A DNA stretch of 64,000 bases, taken from NCBI GenBank assembly GCA_020310875.1, contig CM035433.1, positions 104,898,758 to 104,962,757 of the forward strand, read 5' to 3'. The translations under genes were made by a program, and so were the position numbers. Numbering within the stretch: the stretch's first letter is position 1; each line of letters starts with the position of its first letter. The notes beneath the pieces were generated by a model. It saw nothing but the letters and a program-made list of their open reading frames with translations. It ran no database searches and was not told where the DNA came from. Below, piece by piece: positions 11,016 to 21,792 of the stretch. The DNA is from Ceratopteris richardii (lineage: Eukaryota > Streptophyta > Polypodiopsida > Polypodiales > Pteridaceae).

Positions 11016-11075
11016 AGTATAAAGTCGTTGCACGAAGAGGAGACGGTGGTGGAGTTCCATCTGATTGATCAGAAT
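11016..11075 (-). other. Symmetric 60-bp exon, tandem duplicate of the following exon's start
   Basis: Bounded by TTTGTAG/ and /GTAAGT, phase 1 at both ends. It encodes SDQSDGTPPPSPLRATTLY. The next exon (from 10933) starts with the near-identical SDQSEGTPPPPTHATTS. Insertion or skipping of this exon would preserve the frame, consistent with tandem exon duplication. Confidence 0.65.
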
Positions 11076-11129
11076 CTACAAATAATGGTATTTGATATTA
11101 ATAATTTGATTATCTACATAAACAAAAAA

Positions 11130-11440
11130 TTCACATATACATATTTACACATACACACATATTCACATATACACATTTACACATACACACATATTCACAT
11201 ATACACAACTACATATTATTGTGGGATAAATGCATGTATTTTGTATGAATGAGTGTATATGCATGCATGTGTGTGTACGCATATATGTGGATATGTATAT
11301 GTGTGTTTATGTTATATGTATGTATATGTGTATATGTATACATATATGCATGCGTATATGTTTGCATGTATATGTGTATGTGGGTATGTGTATGTGTATG
11401 TGTATGTGTGTGTATATATGTGTATGTATTCTGACTTTCT
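11130..11440. repeat. ACACAT/TATGTG microsatellite tract
   Basis: Alternating CACATA/TATGTG simple sequence, with the strand bias flipping at about 11220: ACACAT on the left, TGTATG on the right. Reading frames across it are low-complexity artefacts. Confidence 0.9.
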
Positions 11441-11475
11441 TTTCTGTTTGAGATTAAATTAACAGGAGATATTGT

Positions 11476-12178
11476 ATGGTCGAAAACAATAAGAGGCAAC
11501 CTAACATACCACCTGAGTCGTGGCAGTTTTTTCGTAGACAGCTATGTCTTGAGGAGTCATTTCCTCAGTAGAAGGTACACAAATTAATAGTTTATATTTA
11601 TAATTTTTATATATTTTAGTAAACTTTTACATTTAATTTATGTATTTTTTTTCTTGAATAAACAGGTTGCTGCAAAGAAGAGAGTGGAGTGGGGCCACAC
11701 ATCGCACCTAGGCCAAATGGTCCATAATGGTTTTGTAGCTACGTTTGTAAGTATATGTGTTATTGTGAGTATATTTTTTATTTTAGTTAAAATGCAAGCA
11801 ACTAATGTTTTTTATTTGTTTCATTGAAGCGGAAGGATTATGACCGATATCCTACGAAACAGGAGATCGAGTATGCTACACATTTTGGATATCGGCATTT
11901 GAGCGAGTATATGCAAGATCATCCTGATGCCTTTGTGAGTATTTCTAAATTTTATATAATTATTTTGTTTTTATGAATGTTTTAATTATTTTATTTATTA
12001 ATGTTTGTTATATGTAATACAAGAGTATTATGGAGAGACAAATATGGATGAGGTGGAGAGACAGACACAGGAGGGACGATCTCGATCATCACAGGGTGAT
12101 CATGACGATGAGGATGAGGAAGATCAGAATGATCATGATATTGCTGATGATGATGATGATCATGATGATGATGATTAG
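11476..12178 (+). pseudogene. Second CACTA gene, transposase_24/TnpA-like
   Basis: Four blocks join in phase 0 with GT/AG borders: 11476-11574, 11666-11746, 11830-11934 and 12026-12178. They read ESWQFFRRQLCLEESFP, KKRVEWGHTSHLGQMVHNGF, RYPTKQEIEYATHFGYRHLS, YYGETNMDEVERQTQEG and a final Asp-rich tail. The layout (His-Gly block, then a ...P.K.EIEYATHFG block) resembles the second ORF of plant Ptta/En/Spm elements, which would bind the subterminal repeats. A TAG at 11569-11571 interrupts the first block. It lies on the opposite strand, inside the large intron of the SET gene. Upstream exons are not resolved. Family assignment is tentative. Confidence 0.5.
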
Positions 12179-12309
12179 GATTTTAGTTGATTATGACATT
12201 GGATTATATGTATTTACATTGATATATATTGAATTGTGTGTATGGTATTAAGTAATGAAGAGTTTTGTTCTATTGAATATTGTTATTATTGTTTATATTA
12301 GGCATGTGT

Positions 12310-13194
12310 TTTAATACTTTAATTATGTATGTGTGTGTATATGTATGTATGTGCATGTGTATGTGTGTGTATATGTATGTATGTGCATGTGCATGTATAA
12401 GTGTATATGTGTGTATGAGTATGTGCATATGCATGTGTATGTACGTATGTGTATATGTATATGCATGTATATGTATAACTCTATGTGTATATGTGTGTAT
12501 GTGCATGTATATGTGTATATGTAGGTATGTGCATGTGTGTGCATGTGTATATGTGTTTTAATACTTTAATTATATAATTCATTCATATGTCTGTACCTAA
12601 GTGTATATGTATGTGTGTGTATATGTATGTATGTGCATGTGTATGTGTGTGTATATGTACGTATGTGCATGTGCATGTATAAGTGTATATGTATGTATCA
12701 ATATGTGCATGTTCTTGTGTATGTGTGGGTATATGTATATGCATGTATATGTATAACTCTATGTGTATGTGCATGTATATGTGTATATGTAGGTATATGC
12801 ATGTGTGTGTATGTGCATGTATATGTGTATATGTAGGTATATGCATGTGTGTGTGCATGTGTATATGTGTTTTAATACTTTAATTATATAATTCATTCAT
12901 ATGTGTGTACCTAAGAGTATATGTATGTGTGTGTATATGTATGTATGTGCATGTGTATGTGTGTGTGTATGTATGTATGTGCATGTGCATGTATAAGTGT
13001 ATATGTGTGTATGAGTATGTGCATGTTCTTTTGTATGTGTGTGTATATGTATATGCATGTATATGTATGTGTGTATATGTATATGCATGTATATGTATAT
13101 GTGTGTATATGTATATGTATATGTGTATATGTATGAAACATGCATGTGTATGTGGATGTGCATGTGCATATACATGTATTTGCATATATGTTAA

Positions 13195-13238
<44 letters not shown>

Positions 13239-13430
13239 ATAATGCATGCATGGACGTCTTTTTATGTGGTTGTAGGAATGTTTGTGCATATGCATGTGTA
13301 TATGTGTGTATGTCTAAGTGAATGTGCACATGTATCTATGTGTATATATGTGTGTGTATGTGCATGTGTATATATGTATATGTGTGAAAGTGCATCTTCA
13401 TCATGTATAAGTGTATGAGTGCATACCAAT
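12310..13430. repeat. TATGTG satellite with a higher-order unit of about 315 bp
   Basis: Simple (TG/TA)-rich sequence punctuated by the marker TTTTAATACTTTAATTAT at about 12309, 12555 and 12870. The last two are 315 bp apart, with nearly identical following sequence (ATTCATTCATATGT..GTACCTAAG). A (TA)n core is at 13204-13230. Tandem segmental growth is implied. No gene. Confidence 0.88.
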
Positions 13431-13557
13431 AAGTGTGAGTATGCTATGTAATGAAAATAACACAATTCAAATGATCTACAACGAATAGAAATTGTACTTA
13501 CAATTGTTAGCCATACTTTTTGCTTGGTTAGCTTCTTGAATAACCTGCAATAAAGAG

Positions 13558-13665
13558 AGAAAGAAGAGAGAGAGAGAGAGAGAGAGATCTAGAGAGAGAG
13601 ATCTAGAGAGAGAGAGAGATCTAAAGAGAGAGAGAATTCAAAGAGAGAAAGATGTAGAAAGAGAG
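13558..13665. repeat. (AG)n microsatellite with AGATCT interruptions
   Basis: AGAGAG repeats interrupted three times by AGATCTA. It lies just upstream (minus-strand sense) of the proposed first SET-gene exon and could be in its 5' UTR or promoter. Confidence 0.9.
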
Positions 13666-13834
13666 AAACAAAGACAGAGGAAGACAATAAGAGAGAGCTA
13701 AGGCAAAACAACAGTTCTGCATATACTTGCTTCAGCTCGTAAGCGCAGCGCAATTACGAACGTTGGAGAGCTCTTCGATCGGATGCGTGAAAATGCCGAT
13801 CGCAGAGCCTCCAACATTTTAATTTTTGTCCGTC

Positions 13835-14115
13835 AACAGATCGTCATGTAAGCGATGCTATTCGTCATCGTATAAGCGACAATTTTTAGCGTCGCTTATG
13901 CGACGGCATGTAACGTCGCCTATGTGACGCAAGAAAGCATCGCTTATGCGACACTTTTAAATTGCGTCGTTTTAGTGACGTTGTATGGGAACGTCACAAT
14001 CCCGTCGCGTCACAAATCGTAAATACCGTCGTTTTATGCATCGTTTAATCGACGGTTAGCGCGCGACGTTAATTACAACGCAAGTTGCAATTTTATAGCG
14101 ACGAAATTCTATCGC
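13835..14115. repeat. Subterminal repeats of the CACTA element
   Basis: Many short, partly palindromic copies of a GTCGCTTATGCGAC-type motif in both orientations (for example at about 13893 and 13937, with TATAAGCGAC at about 13871), plus a cluster of CGTC/GACG. Arrays of this kind are the transposase-binding sites of CACTA elements. Notably rich in CpG compared with the window. Confidence 0.8.
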
Positions 14116-14129
14116 CTTAACTGTCACTA

Positions 14130-14151
14130 TACGCCCATATTCCTTGTAGTG
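14130..14151 (-). mobile_element. CACTA right terminal inverted repeat
   Basis: On the minus strand it begins CACTACAAGGAATATGGG, the canonical CACTA-element start. It is followed outside by ATA, a candidate 3-bp target duplication. Confidence 0.88.
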
Positions 14152-14154
14152 ATA

Positions 14155-16334
14155 CTGTCCAAGTAACATACATCCCTCTCTCTCTCTCACGGACACAAAC
14201 ATTCACGCTTACGTATGGGCAGATCACCGCAATCGTATTTTTGGCGTACGCAGAACAGTAAACTGACAGAAGACCACAATCGCATCACATATAGCAGGAA
14301 TAAGCGTTAAAGTCCAGGAGCGTATGAGAACTGATGGCACCAGGAGAATGTAAGAACTGATGGCACTGCCCTTCAAATAAACATCATTGATGTAACTCAT
14401 TTCTCGGAAGGCACACGATATATTGATGTTTATCCTTCAGGACGGAAGTATTGAGTTCCACTTGTTTTGCTTACGTCTGTGAATATGTCCATCACTATTC
14501 TTCAGTTCCACTACGTCTTCTATGATTTCTTCGTGAACAGAAACTATGGCGAACTTGGATATGCTTTAACCTCACATGACACAGTGGGTTTATGGCGTGT
14601 TTTTATTAACAGTGTCACAAATAGATGAGGACCTTTCCATCAATGTAGATTTTCATTTCTTCAAATTGTTCTGCGTATATGTTTTCTGTCATACCTTCTG
14701 TTCAGTTTTAACATTGAGTTCTCAATGAAGAGATTGCACTTTAAATGAGATGGAATAACCACATCTTGACCTCTCATCAGTGACATTACTAATTGCCCAA
14801 CATGAATCTCAACATCCGTACATGAGGACGGCTTCTTAAACCTAACAGATTAAGAACAGGGAAATCGCTTCAAACCGTAGGTTTACATCATAATTAGGAT
14901 ATTTTCAATGTACATAACCTTACAGTTATTATGTACACACAGTTTATCTCCATTCCCTATTCAAGAAAACATTATAAATATCATATCATACAATATATAG
15001 CCATTCATGGACGCTTGGGAAATTATGCTTATCATACTCTTGATCTTTGCAAACGGACTAAATTTTTTCTGTCATACCTTTTATTCAGTTTTCTCGTAAG
15101 CTAGAGGCACAATGAACTAGAAAGACACACACACCCCACCTCGTAAGGTAGAGGCACCCATCTTGGGGAACTCTGAAGCATCCAACCTCGGGTGGGACTT
15201 GAACCTTGGCCATCTGCCTAAGAGTACAAGGCACGTCTGCTAAACCATGCCCGTTGGATAACTCTCTCATTAAGTTCTCGATTCCTCATTTCATTTATTT
15301 CATGTCGAGGTGTTTCTCTTTGAGTTATTGAGACAATATGAGTAGCTACTTTACGGATTTCTTTGCCAAATGATCTCTGGAGATTCATACGATTCGTGCT
15401 CTTCACTTTCATGATTACGATTACAACATTATACCCATGTCCAAATCCATTTAGTACTTCCAGCTTTCTTGTTTCATACAAGAAAAAAGATATTTTCTTA
15501 AAGAAATAATGGTTGGATATTAGAGTGCTCACGCGCGAGGGGATACTCCCCTCTTTCTCTTCTCCACCCCTTCTCAAGGGTGAAGCAAAGAACAAAAGAC
15601 TCTTAGCTTTATACCCCCTAAATTGGTGTTGTACCATCACATGTAGGATTTCTAGATGCTTAGCGAGCTCTTGTGAGCGGATGCAAAAATCAAAGTGTAC
15701 ATCCTTCTGAGAGGAGCTAAATCAGCATTATTTAGTTTTTTTTTTTCAATTTTGAGGGGATCTAAATGAGCTCTTAAGGAACATATTGGAGCATTGAGTC
15801 TCCATACAAGGATGACAGTTCCACCTTCATTTCAGACATGAGACAAGGAGAATGATGATAACCCTTATCACCCAAACATGCATCATAAGCTATAGTCTTT
15901 CAACTTCCCTATTTTAGAGCCTTGGTGGCTTCCACATGATTGGCACTTGGCAATCATGTGAGAGCCCATATGTCATTCCTAGCTAAGGGAGGTGTCACAA
16001 ATCCCTTTTTCAAAGCTCTAACCTAATATTTCCTTCCACTTAAGGCCATTTTTATCCTCAAAATGGTATTGGAAGGCTCAATGGAAATTGAAAGAGTGTA
16101 GACCAAATGCTCCCACTAAACCCCGTGTATCCAATGTTCATAGTCTTATGTTTGTGTTGTTTCCATGTATCCTTCCAATTAAGAAGACTCTTGGGAAGCC
16201 AATCTAAAATTGGGAAATCATCTCTGAAGCATGTTAAACCACTCCCATGTAGTACTATCCTCTGAACTATCTTTTCGCTTTATCTAGGCACTCTTTTTAT
16301 AGGTGACTCCTCATCTATTTCTCTTGAGTGTGCA
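14155..16334. other. Unassigned region
   Basis: No convincing coding sequence. The only recognised feature is a tRNA-derived SINE-like segment at 15095-15260. A minus-strand frame at 15218-15640 (140 codons) matches no family I recognise and is probably chance. The motif TTTCTGTCATACCTT..TTCAGTTTT occurs at about 14685 and 15068, suggesting a small duplication. Confidence 0.5.
15095..15260 (-). repeat. tRNA-derived SINE-like sequence
   Basis: On the minus strand, A box TGGTTTAGCAG (15247-15237, exact to TRGYNNARNNG) and B box GGTTCAAGTCC (15205-15195, exact) are 31 nt apart, as in tRNA-type pol III promoters. A non-tRNA body continues leftward. Short TTCTCG at both edges may be a target duplication. 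It could instead be a tRNA pseudogene. Confidence 0.65.
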
Positions 16335-16697
16335 CTATGCTCACAGGCTCATTTGGAATAGATTGAACACAAATAGGCTTGACTACCTCACTATGTGGAC
16401 TAAGGTTGTCAAATGCACCGAGCCTTTCCAGAAACTAGCTAACATGAAATATTGAATGGATCTGGCTATTCTTTGGAAGTTGGAGTTGGTAATCCATCTT
16501 TTATATTCTCGTAAGTATTGGGAAAGGTCCATTCTAGTTGAACTTGACCTGAAATCCTCTCTAAATCATTTGACATAGAGAAACAAGATTCTTTATGATT
16601 GTGGGAACATGAAGAAAATCTTGACCAAGAGGTTTGAACTTTTTTTGTTTCTACAAAAATCAATCAAAATGATCACGCCACACTTTGCCTTGTGGGG
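16335..16697 (-). pseudogene. Copia C fragment flanking D1, protease region
   Basis: The segment from about 16528 to 16697 matches the minus-strand C protease region at 25675-25840. The stretch 16335-16527 is unassigned but is also present at 28485-28680 with the same junction (GGGAAAG/GTCCATTCTAG). It is cut at TGTGGGGA, where D1's LTR begins, consistent with a deletion of about 430 bp relative to the D2 locus. Confidence 0.7.
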
Positions 16698-17643
16698 AAA
16701 AGATATTTTAACTTGGAAACATCTTTGTAATTCTCAACAAACTCGTGGAGTTTATTGGTTGAGAAATCACGACTTTATGTTAGAGAACATAATTCCTAGA
16801 TTGGTGGATTACTTTTAGAGAGAGCCAAAAGTTGAATTCAAATTCAAATTTGAATGTAACACTTATAAAAGGTGACTTAAAAAAGTCGCGTGTAGAATGT
16901 TCAATCCCCGAGTTCTCCATTGGCATTTTGTAAGCGTGTGAGGTCTACATTGTAGCCTACACTACTCACCATCATCAGGCTATGATTACCTATCATCTTG
17001 TACAACATTGTTTATCAATACAATACATCTACATTGTTCATCTATGATCTCTCTATTATAGTCACTCATAGCTGTCAACTTAACCTGCTCATATCTCAGT
17101 CAATTCTCCACCATTTTCAATGATCTATAGCTTGTTGGAATCAGCTCCAAGTTATCTACATGATTAAAAAAGTCTTAAGGAAATCTATTAGCCAATTTGG
17201 AGAAAAGCACATCGAAGCACTCACTAGTCAAACATTGCAGAGGTCCTAAAAAATCAGGGGTAATGATTCAATTGCTAAATTGATTGCTCTGTGTATAGTG
17301 CATCATTTCAAGTGATTCTACTTGAAATAATTAGCTTACTAAGATAATTAGATACCTATAAAAAGAGTTTTTCTAATTCCTATTGTACTAGTAGTACTGA
17401 GCATAACAAGCAGCAGGTGTATGATAAAAAGTAGAAGGTTTTCATTGATCCTTCTATTTGGAAGTAGTGTGTTTTGATTCAATCTTTTCTTACATCATTT
17501 CCAAAGTACATAGACACTTGTATAATATCATTGGAAAGCTAAGAGGGACCACATATCATCTCTGAAGACAGAAGGGGCTGGTACTAAGCAAGATTTGGTA
17601 GTACCTACTCATTTCTTGGAGTGTCCACCCATCTATCCCAACA
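16698..17643 (+). repeat. 5' LTR of D1, missing its first ~105 bp
   Basis: Begins within the LTR at AAAGATATTTTAACTTGG and ends ATCTATCCCAACA. The missing start (TGTTGGTGCAAATTGC...) was lost together with adjacent C sequence. Confidence 0.85.
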
Positions 17644-17644
17644 G

Positions 17645-17656
17645 TGGTATTAGAGA
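17645..17656 (+). other. Primer-binding site of D1
   Basis: TGGTATTAGAGA is a degraded match to the initiator-Met tRNA complement TGGTATCAGAGC, directly after the LTR. D3 retains the perfect form. Confidence 0.8.
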
Positions 17657-17670
17657 AAAGCTAAGGTAAA

Positions 17671-20600
17671 ATGGGAGATGATTTTCCTTCTTTCATTGAT
17701 AAATTGGATAGGAAAAACTATCAAGCATGGTCCTTGAGGATGAAGACATACTTACAAGGAAGGAGCCTCTATGGATACATCTGAAGAGATGAGGAGATGC
17801 CCATATTCAGAAGCAAAGGACAACATACAAGAGAGGAGCATGAAAGACTCAACACATGGTGTGTCAAGGTTGCATTAGCAAGGTCCTACTTACTTAACTC
17901 AATCTCTGATCTTCTTTTTCCACATATTAGGAACTGTAAGACATCCCAAGAGACTTGGGAAACATTATCTTCTTATTTCTCTTCCAACACAAGGGCTAGG
18001 AAGAACCAATTGTGGATTGAGTTTACCACTCAAAGAAAGCAACTTAAGCAAGGGATCCCTGAGTATGTGACCAAAGTCAAAGATATAGCAGATCAATTGG
18101 CAAGCATCGGAGAAGAAATTGAAGAGGAGCAGATTGTAAGACAAGTAATCAATGGTATTAAAGATTATGACAAATGGGAGAGCTTAACCACTTCCATGGA
18201 CATGCAGACTCTAGATCTTACCACACTCATGGGGCAACTATTTACCCATGAAGCCAAGCTTAACAAGAATAGAGATTCATCAAAAGGTAACAACTCTTCT
18301 GCCCTATATACTAATAAAAGTAAGTCCAAAGAGAAAGGGAAGAACAAAAAGGTTGAAGATGAAGGAACTACCTTCCAAGAAAACTATGCAGGGAGAGGTA
18401 GAACCTCAAGAGGAAGGGGCAGAGGAGGTAAGCAAGGTAGGGGGAGACTTTATAACTCCTCACCATGCAATATTTGGGGATTATCAAATCATACTACATA
18501 TGAGTGTTTCAGGAACTTCAAGAATCAGAGAGGTAGAGGATATCAAAGAGGTAGAGGATATCAAAGAGGTGGATATACACAATCAAGAGGAAGATTCAAT
18601 CACTATCAACGATACAACAACAACTACAACAACAACTACAATAGAAACTACCAAGGAGGATACAAATCAAGGAAAGATTACAACAACTACATAGAGGAGC
18701 AAGAAGATTCTCTTCTGATTTTGAACATGACTTCAAAACCAGGTATAAATGATGATCATCTCTTCTACATTGACTCAAGATGCTCAAACCATGTGGCAGG
18801 CAATGTAACTCTTCTCTCTGACCTTGAGGAACCAAGGGTAAGCATCAGGTACAAAGAGCTGATGACACCAAGCATTTAGTGACTAAAGTAGAGAATGTTA
18901 AGACCTCTGATGGAAACAAGAATCTGTTGAGTAGGGTTCTGTCTGTACCTATAATTATTGAGAATTTGATGAGTGTTGGATAGATTGTGGAAAAGGGTTT
19001 GCAGGTTAGATTTAATCAATATGGAGCATTTGTGGAGGATCCCCAACATGGGTTCAAGAGAATTGCCAAAGTAGAAAAGACAGGTAGATTATTCACTTTT
19101 GAACTTGAGGATACAAGGAACATTGCACTTTATAGTTATAAAGATCAAACATTATCAGAGCTTGAAATTTGGCATAAAAGATTAGGGCATGTTGGTGAAA
19201 GAACCTTGAAACAAATATGTAGAGACCAATGTGTGCTTGGGATACCTAATGTATCCAAACAACATATGATTTATAAATGTGGTGCTTGTTAGTTTGGAAA
19301 ATCTCACAGGTTACCCTTCTCAAGGAAAGGCTACATGCATGAGGACTACCTAGAGCTTGTCCATGCAGATGTATGGGGCCCAAGTAAGGATCCCTCAATC
19401 TCTGGATCAAGGTATTATGTATCTTTCATTGATGATTACAATAGCTGGATTGTATTGTACTCTATGAAGCACAAAGATGAAGTATTCAGTTGCTTTAAAA
19501 AGTATCTTGCACTTGATAAGAACCAAATAGGGAGAAACCTAAAGAGACTAAGGTTAGATGGAGGAGGTGTGTACTTCTCAAATGAGTTTGATATATTTTT
19601 GCAGGACAGAGGAATCAAGAGAGAAATCACAACAAGGTATACCCCTGAGCAAAATGGTGTGGCAAAGAGGAGAAATAGATTAATTGTTGAAACAGCTAGG
19701 TCAATGTTAAATAAGAAAAAATTACCTAACTACTTGTGGGTAGAGAGTGTACCCACTGCCACTTATCTTGTAAACACGTTGCCATTCAAATCTCTTGATG
19801 GGATGACCCGATATGAAGCATGGCATGGTAGAAGACCTTCACTTGATCATTGTAGGATCTTTCGATGTGTAGCTTATGTGCATATCCCTTATTAGATAAG
19901 AGGTAAGCTAGACCCTAAGGCAGATCAGTGTATTTTCATAGGGTATGATCTAAATCAGAAAGGATACAGGTTGTACAATCCTTCAAACAAGGTATTCTTG
20001 GTGAGTAGAGATCTTGTCTTTGATGAGAATGACTCTTGGTTTGATAGTGAATGCTGGACGATAAAAATACCTTATGACTTGGAAGAGGAGTTTCCAAGCC
20101 TCACTAAGGAGGAGCCTACTCAGAATGGAGATATCAACTCAGATGATGAGGATATCATCAACCTAGAAGAGTTCAAGGCATGGAAGTCCAAAGGCAAAGG
20201 CAAGATGAAGAGATTGGAGGATATAGGTGCATCATCCAACCAAGCAATCAGAAAAGACTTTTCAATTGAAGAACAAGCATCATATGAAGAGGCAAAGACC
20301 AAAGTAGAATGGAAGGAAGCTATGGATGAGAAAATTGAAGCACTCAAGAGAGTGATATAGGGAACGAGTACCAAAAATTGAGTCTATGAAGGTAATTGGT
20401 TCTAGATGGATTTATAAGATCAAAAGGAATTTTGATGGATCAATAAGCACGTACAAAGCTAGACTTGTAGCTAAGGATTTTTCTCAAACCCAAGGAATTG
20501 ATTATGAAGAAACCTTCTCACCTGTGGCCAGAATGCCAACCATTGTATCAGTTGGATGTAAAAAATGCATATCCAAATGGCTGGATTTCAGAGGAGGTAT

Positions 20601-21770
20601 ACATGTCTCAACCTCCTAGCTATGAGGACCCAAACAAGGTAACATATGTATGTAAATTGAACAAAGCTCTATATGGATTGGAGCAGGCACCTAGGGCATG
20701 CAACCATAGGTTGACTATATACCTTCAAGATCAAGGTTTTATCATGAGTAAAGCAGATACTTCTCTATTCATCAAGAGAAGTAATTCAGAGGTAATATAC
20801 GTATGTGTATATGTTGATGATATCATACTCACAGATAATGATGCTAATGACATCAAGCAGATCAAGAATCAGACGATGAAGGAATTCAAAATTAGTGACC
20901 TTGGATCACTAAAATATTTTCTTGGACTTGAGTTAGTCTATACTAACTCTGGAATTTATAATACTCAGAGAAAGTATATACAGGATATGTTAAAGAAGTT
21001 TCATTTGCAGGATGCCAAAGTTGCAAGTACTCCAATGGAGGTAAACCTAAAATTAAGTGCTCATGAAGGCGATGTACTTGAGGAAATTGCAGGTTATCAA
21101 AGCATAGTAGGAAGCTTGAACTATGCTACATTGACAAGGACTGATATTGCTTATGGAGTAAGTGTTCTAAATCAGTTTATGCATAAGGCTAGGGCACCTC
21201 ACTTGGAGGCTACCAAAAGGATTTTGAAGTACCTTAAGGGTACTCAAAATCATGGATTGTATTTTCCTTATACATTAGACTTGGACATCAAGATATATTC
21301 AGACGCAGATTGGGTAGGATGCAAAGATGATAGAAGGAGTACCTCAGGATACCTATCCTTTGCAGGAGATAAGCCTATATCATGGTCTTCAAAGAAGCAA
21401 CCTACTGTTGCTTTATCTTCTACAGAGGCAGAGTATAGAGGATTGGCCAATGCTACTCAAGAGGCCATATGGATCAGATTGTTATACACAGATTTGGGCT
21501 TGCATACTACATCCACAATGATTTTTGGAGATAAAACAAGTTCATTACATCTTGCAGCTTTATCATGCTAGGAGCAAGCATATAGAGATCCACTATCATT
21601 ATGTGAGAGAGAAGCTATTGAGCAAGGATGTTCAGTAGCCATATGTATCAACTAATATGCAATGTGCAGACTTGTTGACTAAAACATTAGATGCTACAAA
21701 AATTTGCAGGTTTAAACCAATGATTGGATTACATGATATTCATGAAGATTGAAGATGAAGACCAAGCCAA
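17671..21770 (+). pseudogene. Defective copia gag-pol of D1
   Basis: Gag starts MGDDFPSFIDKLDRKNYQAW at 17671 but has TGA at 17782. Gag continues at 17797-18879 with a zinc knuckle damaged at its second Cys (CNIW). Protease DSG is DSR. A one-base loss at about 18835 shifts the frame. TAG at 18981 (GK to G-stop) and TAG at 19290 (CQFGK to C-stop-FGK) interrupt pol, and both stops recur in D2 and D3. Integrase core (ELVHADVWGP, LDGGGVYFSNEF, QNGVAKRRNR) is at 19335-19895. A loss of about 41 bp at 20546 precedes QLDVKNAYPNG. YVDD is at about 20810 and RNase H (SDADWVG) follows at about 21300. Not functional. Confidence 0.92.
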
Positions 21771-21792
21771 CATGTTTGGATTGAGGGGGAGC

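Larger units (their letters stand above)
9877..13544 (-). pseudogene. SET-domain (lysine methyltransferase-like) gene carried by the CACTA element
   Basis: Four exons fit with canonical splice sites and matching phases: 13544-13502 (ATG at 13514-13512, MANN), 11075-11016, 10933-10707 and 10627-9877. They encode repeated YSDQS(D/E)GTPPP segments, a Cys-rich module (CWCNSCYG...LECIEHEAEYG), an acidic run, then a SET domain: ITNAGRGLFIVEDL and MSFCGPIYG (SET-N), and NIAGLINSSRGLHN, RTNCTFEE and ITTLHAGDELLVNYGW (SET-C). SET enzymes methylate lysines using S-adenosylmethionine. The usual NHS is NSS here. A one-base frame change at about 10232-10250 breaks the domain, so this copy is probably dead unless the change is a sequencing error. 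The SET assignment rests on motifs only. The first exon and the 2.4-kb intron are less certain than the rest. Confidence 0.68.
8650..14151 (-). mobile_element. CACTA (En/Spm-like) DNA transposon, left end truncated
   Basis: The right end is the terminal inverted repeat CACTACAAGGAATATGGGCG read on the minus strand (14132-14151). Just inside are several GTCGCTTATGCGAC-like subterminal repeats, as is usual for CACTA elements. The interior carries a TNP2 remnant and a second transposase-like gene. The left end is missing: TNP2 homology stops at about 8660 and no matching TIR is visible. A candidate 3-bp target duplication, ATA (14152-14154), has no partner. The unusual cargo is a SET-domain gene. 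Confidence 0.85.

Noticed and set aside
11209..13465. Many overlapping His/Tyr/Thr- or Cys/Met/Val-rich reading frames
   Set aside because: They are translations of TATGTG/ACACAT simple repeats in every frame.
15218..15640. 140-codon minus-strand frame
   Set aside because: No recognised motif, overlaps the SINE-like segment, and has no conserved copy in the window.
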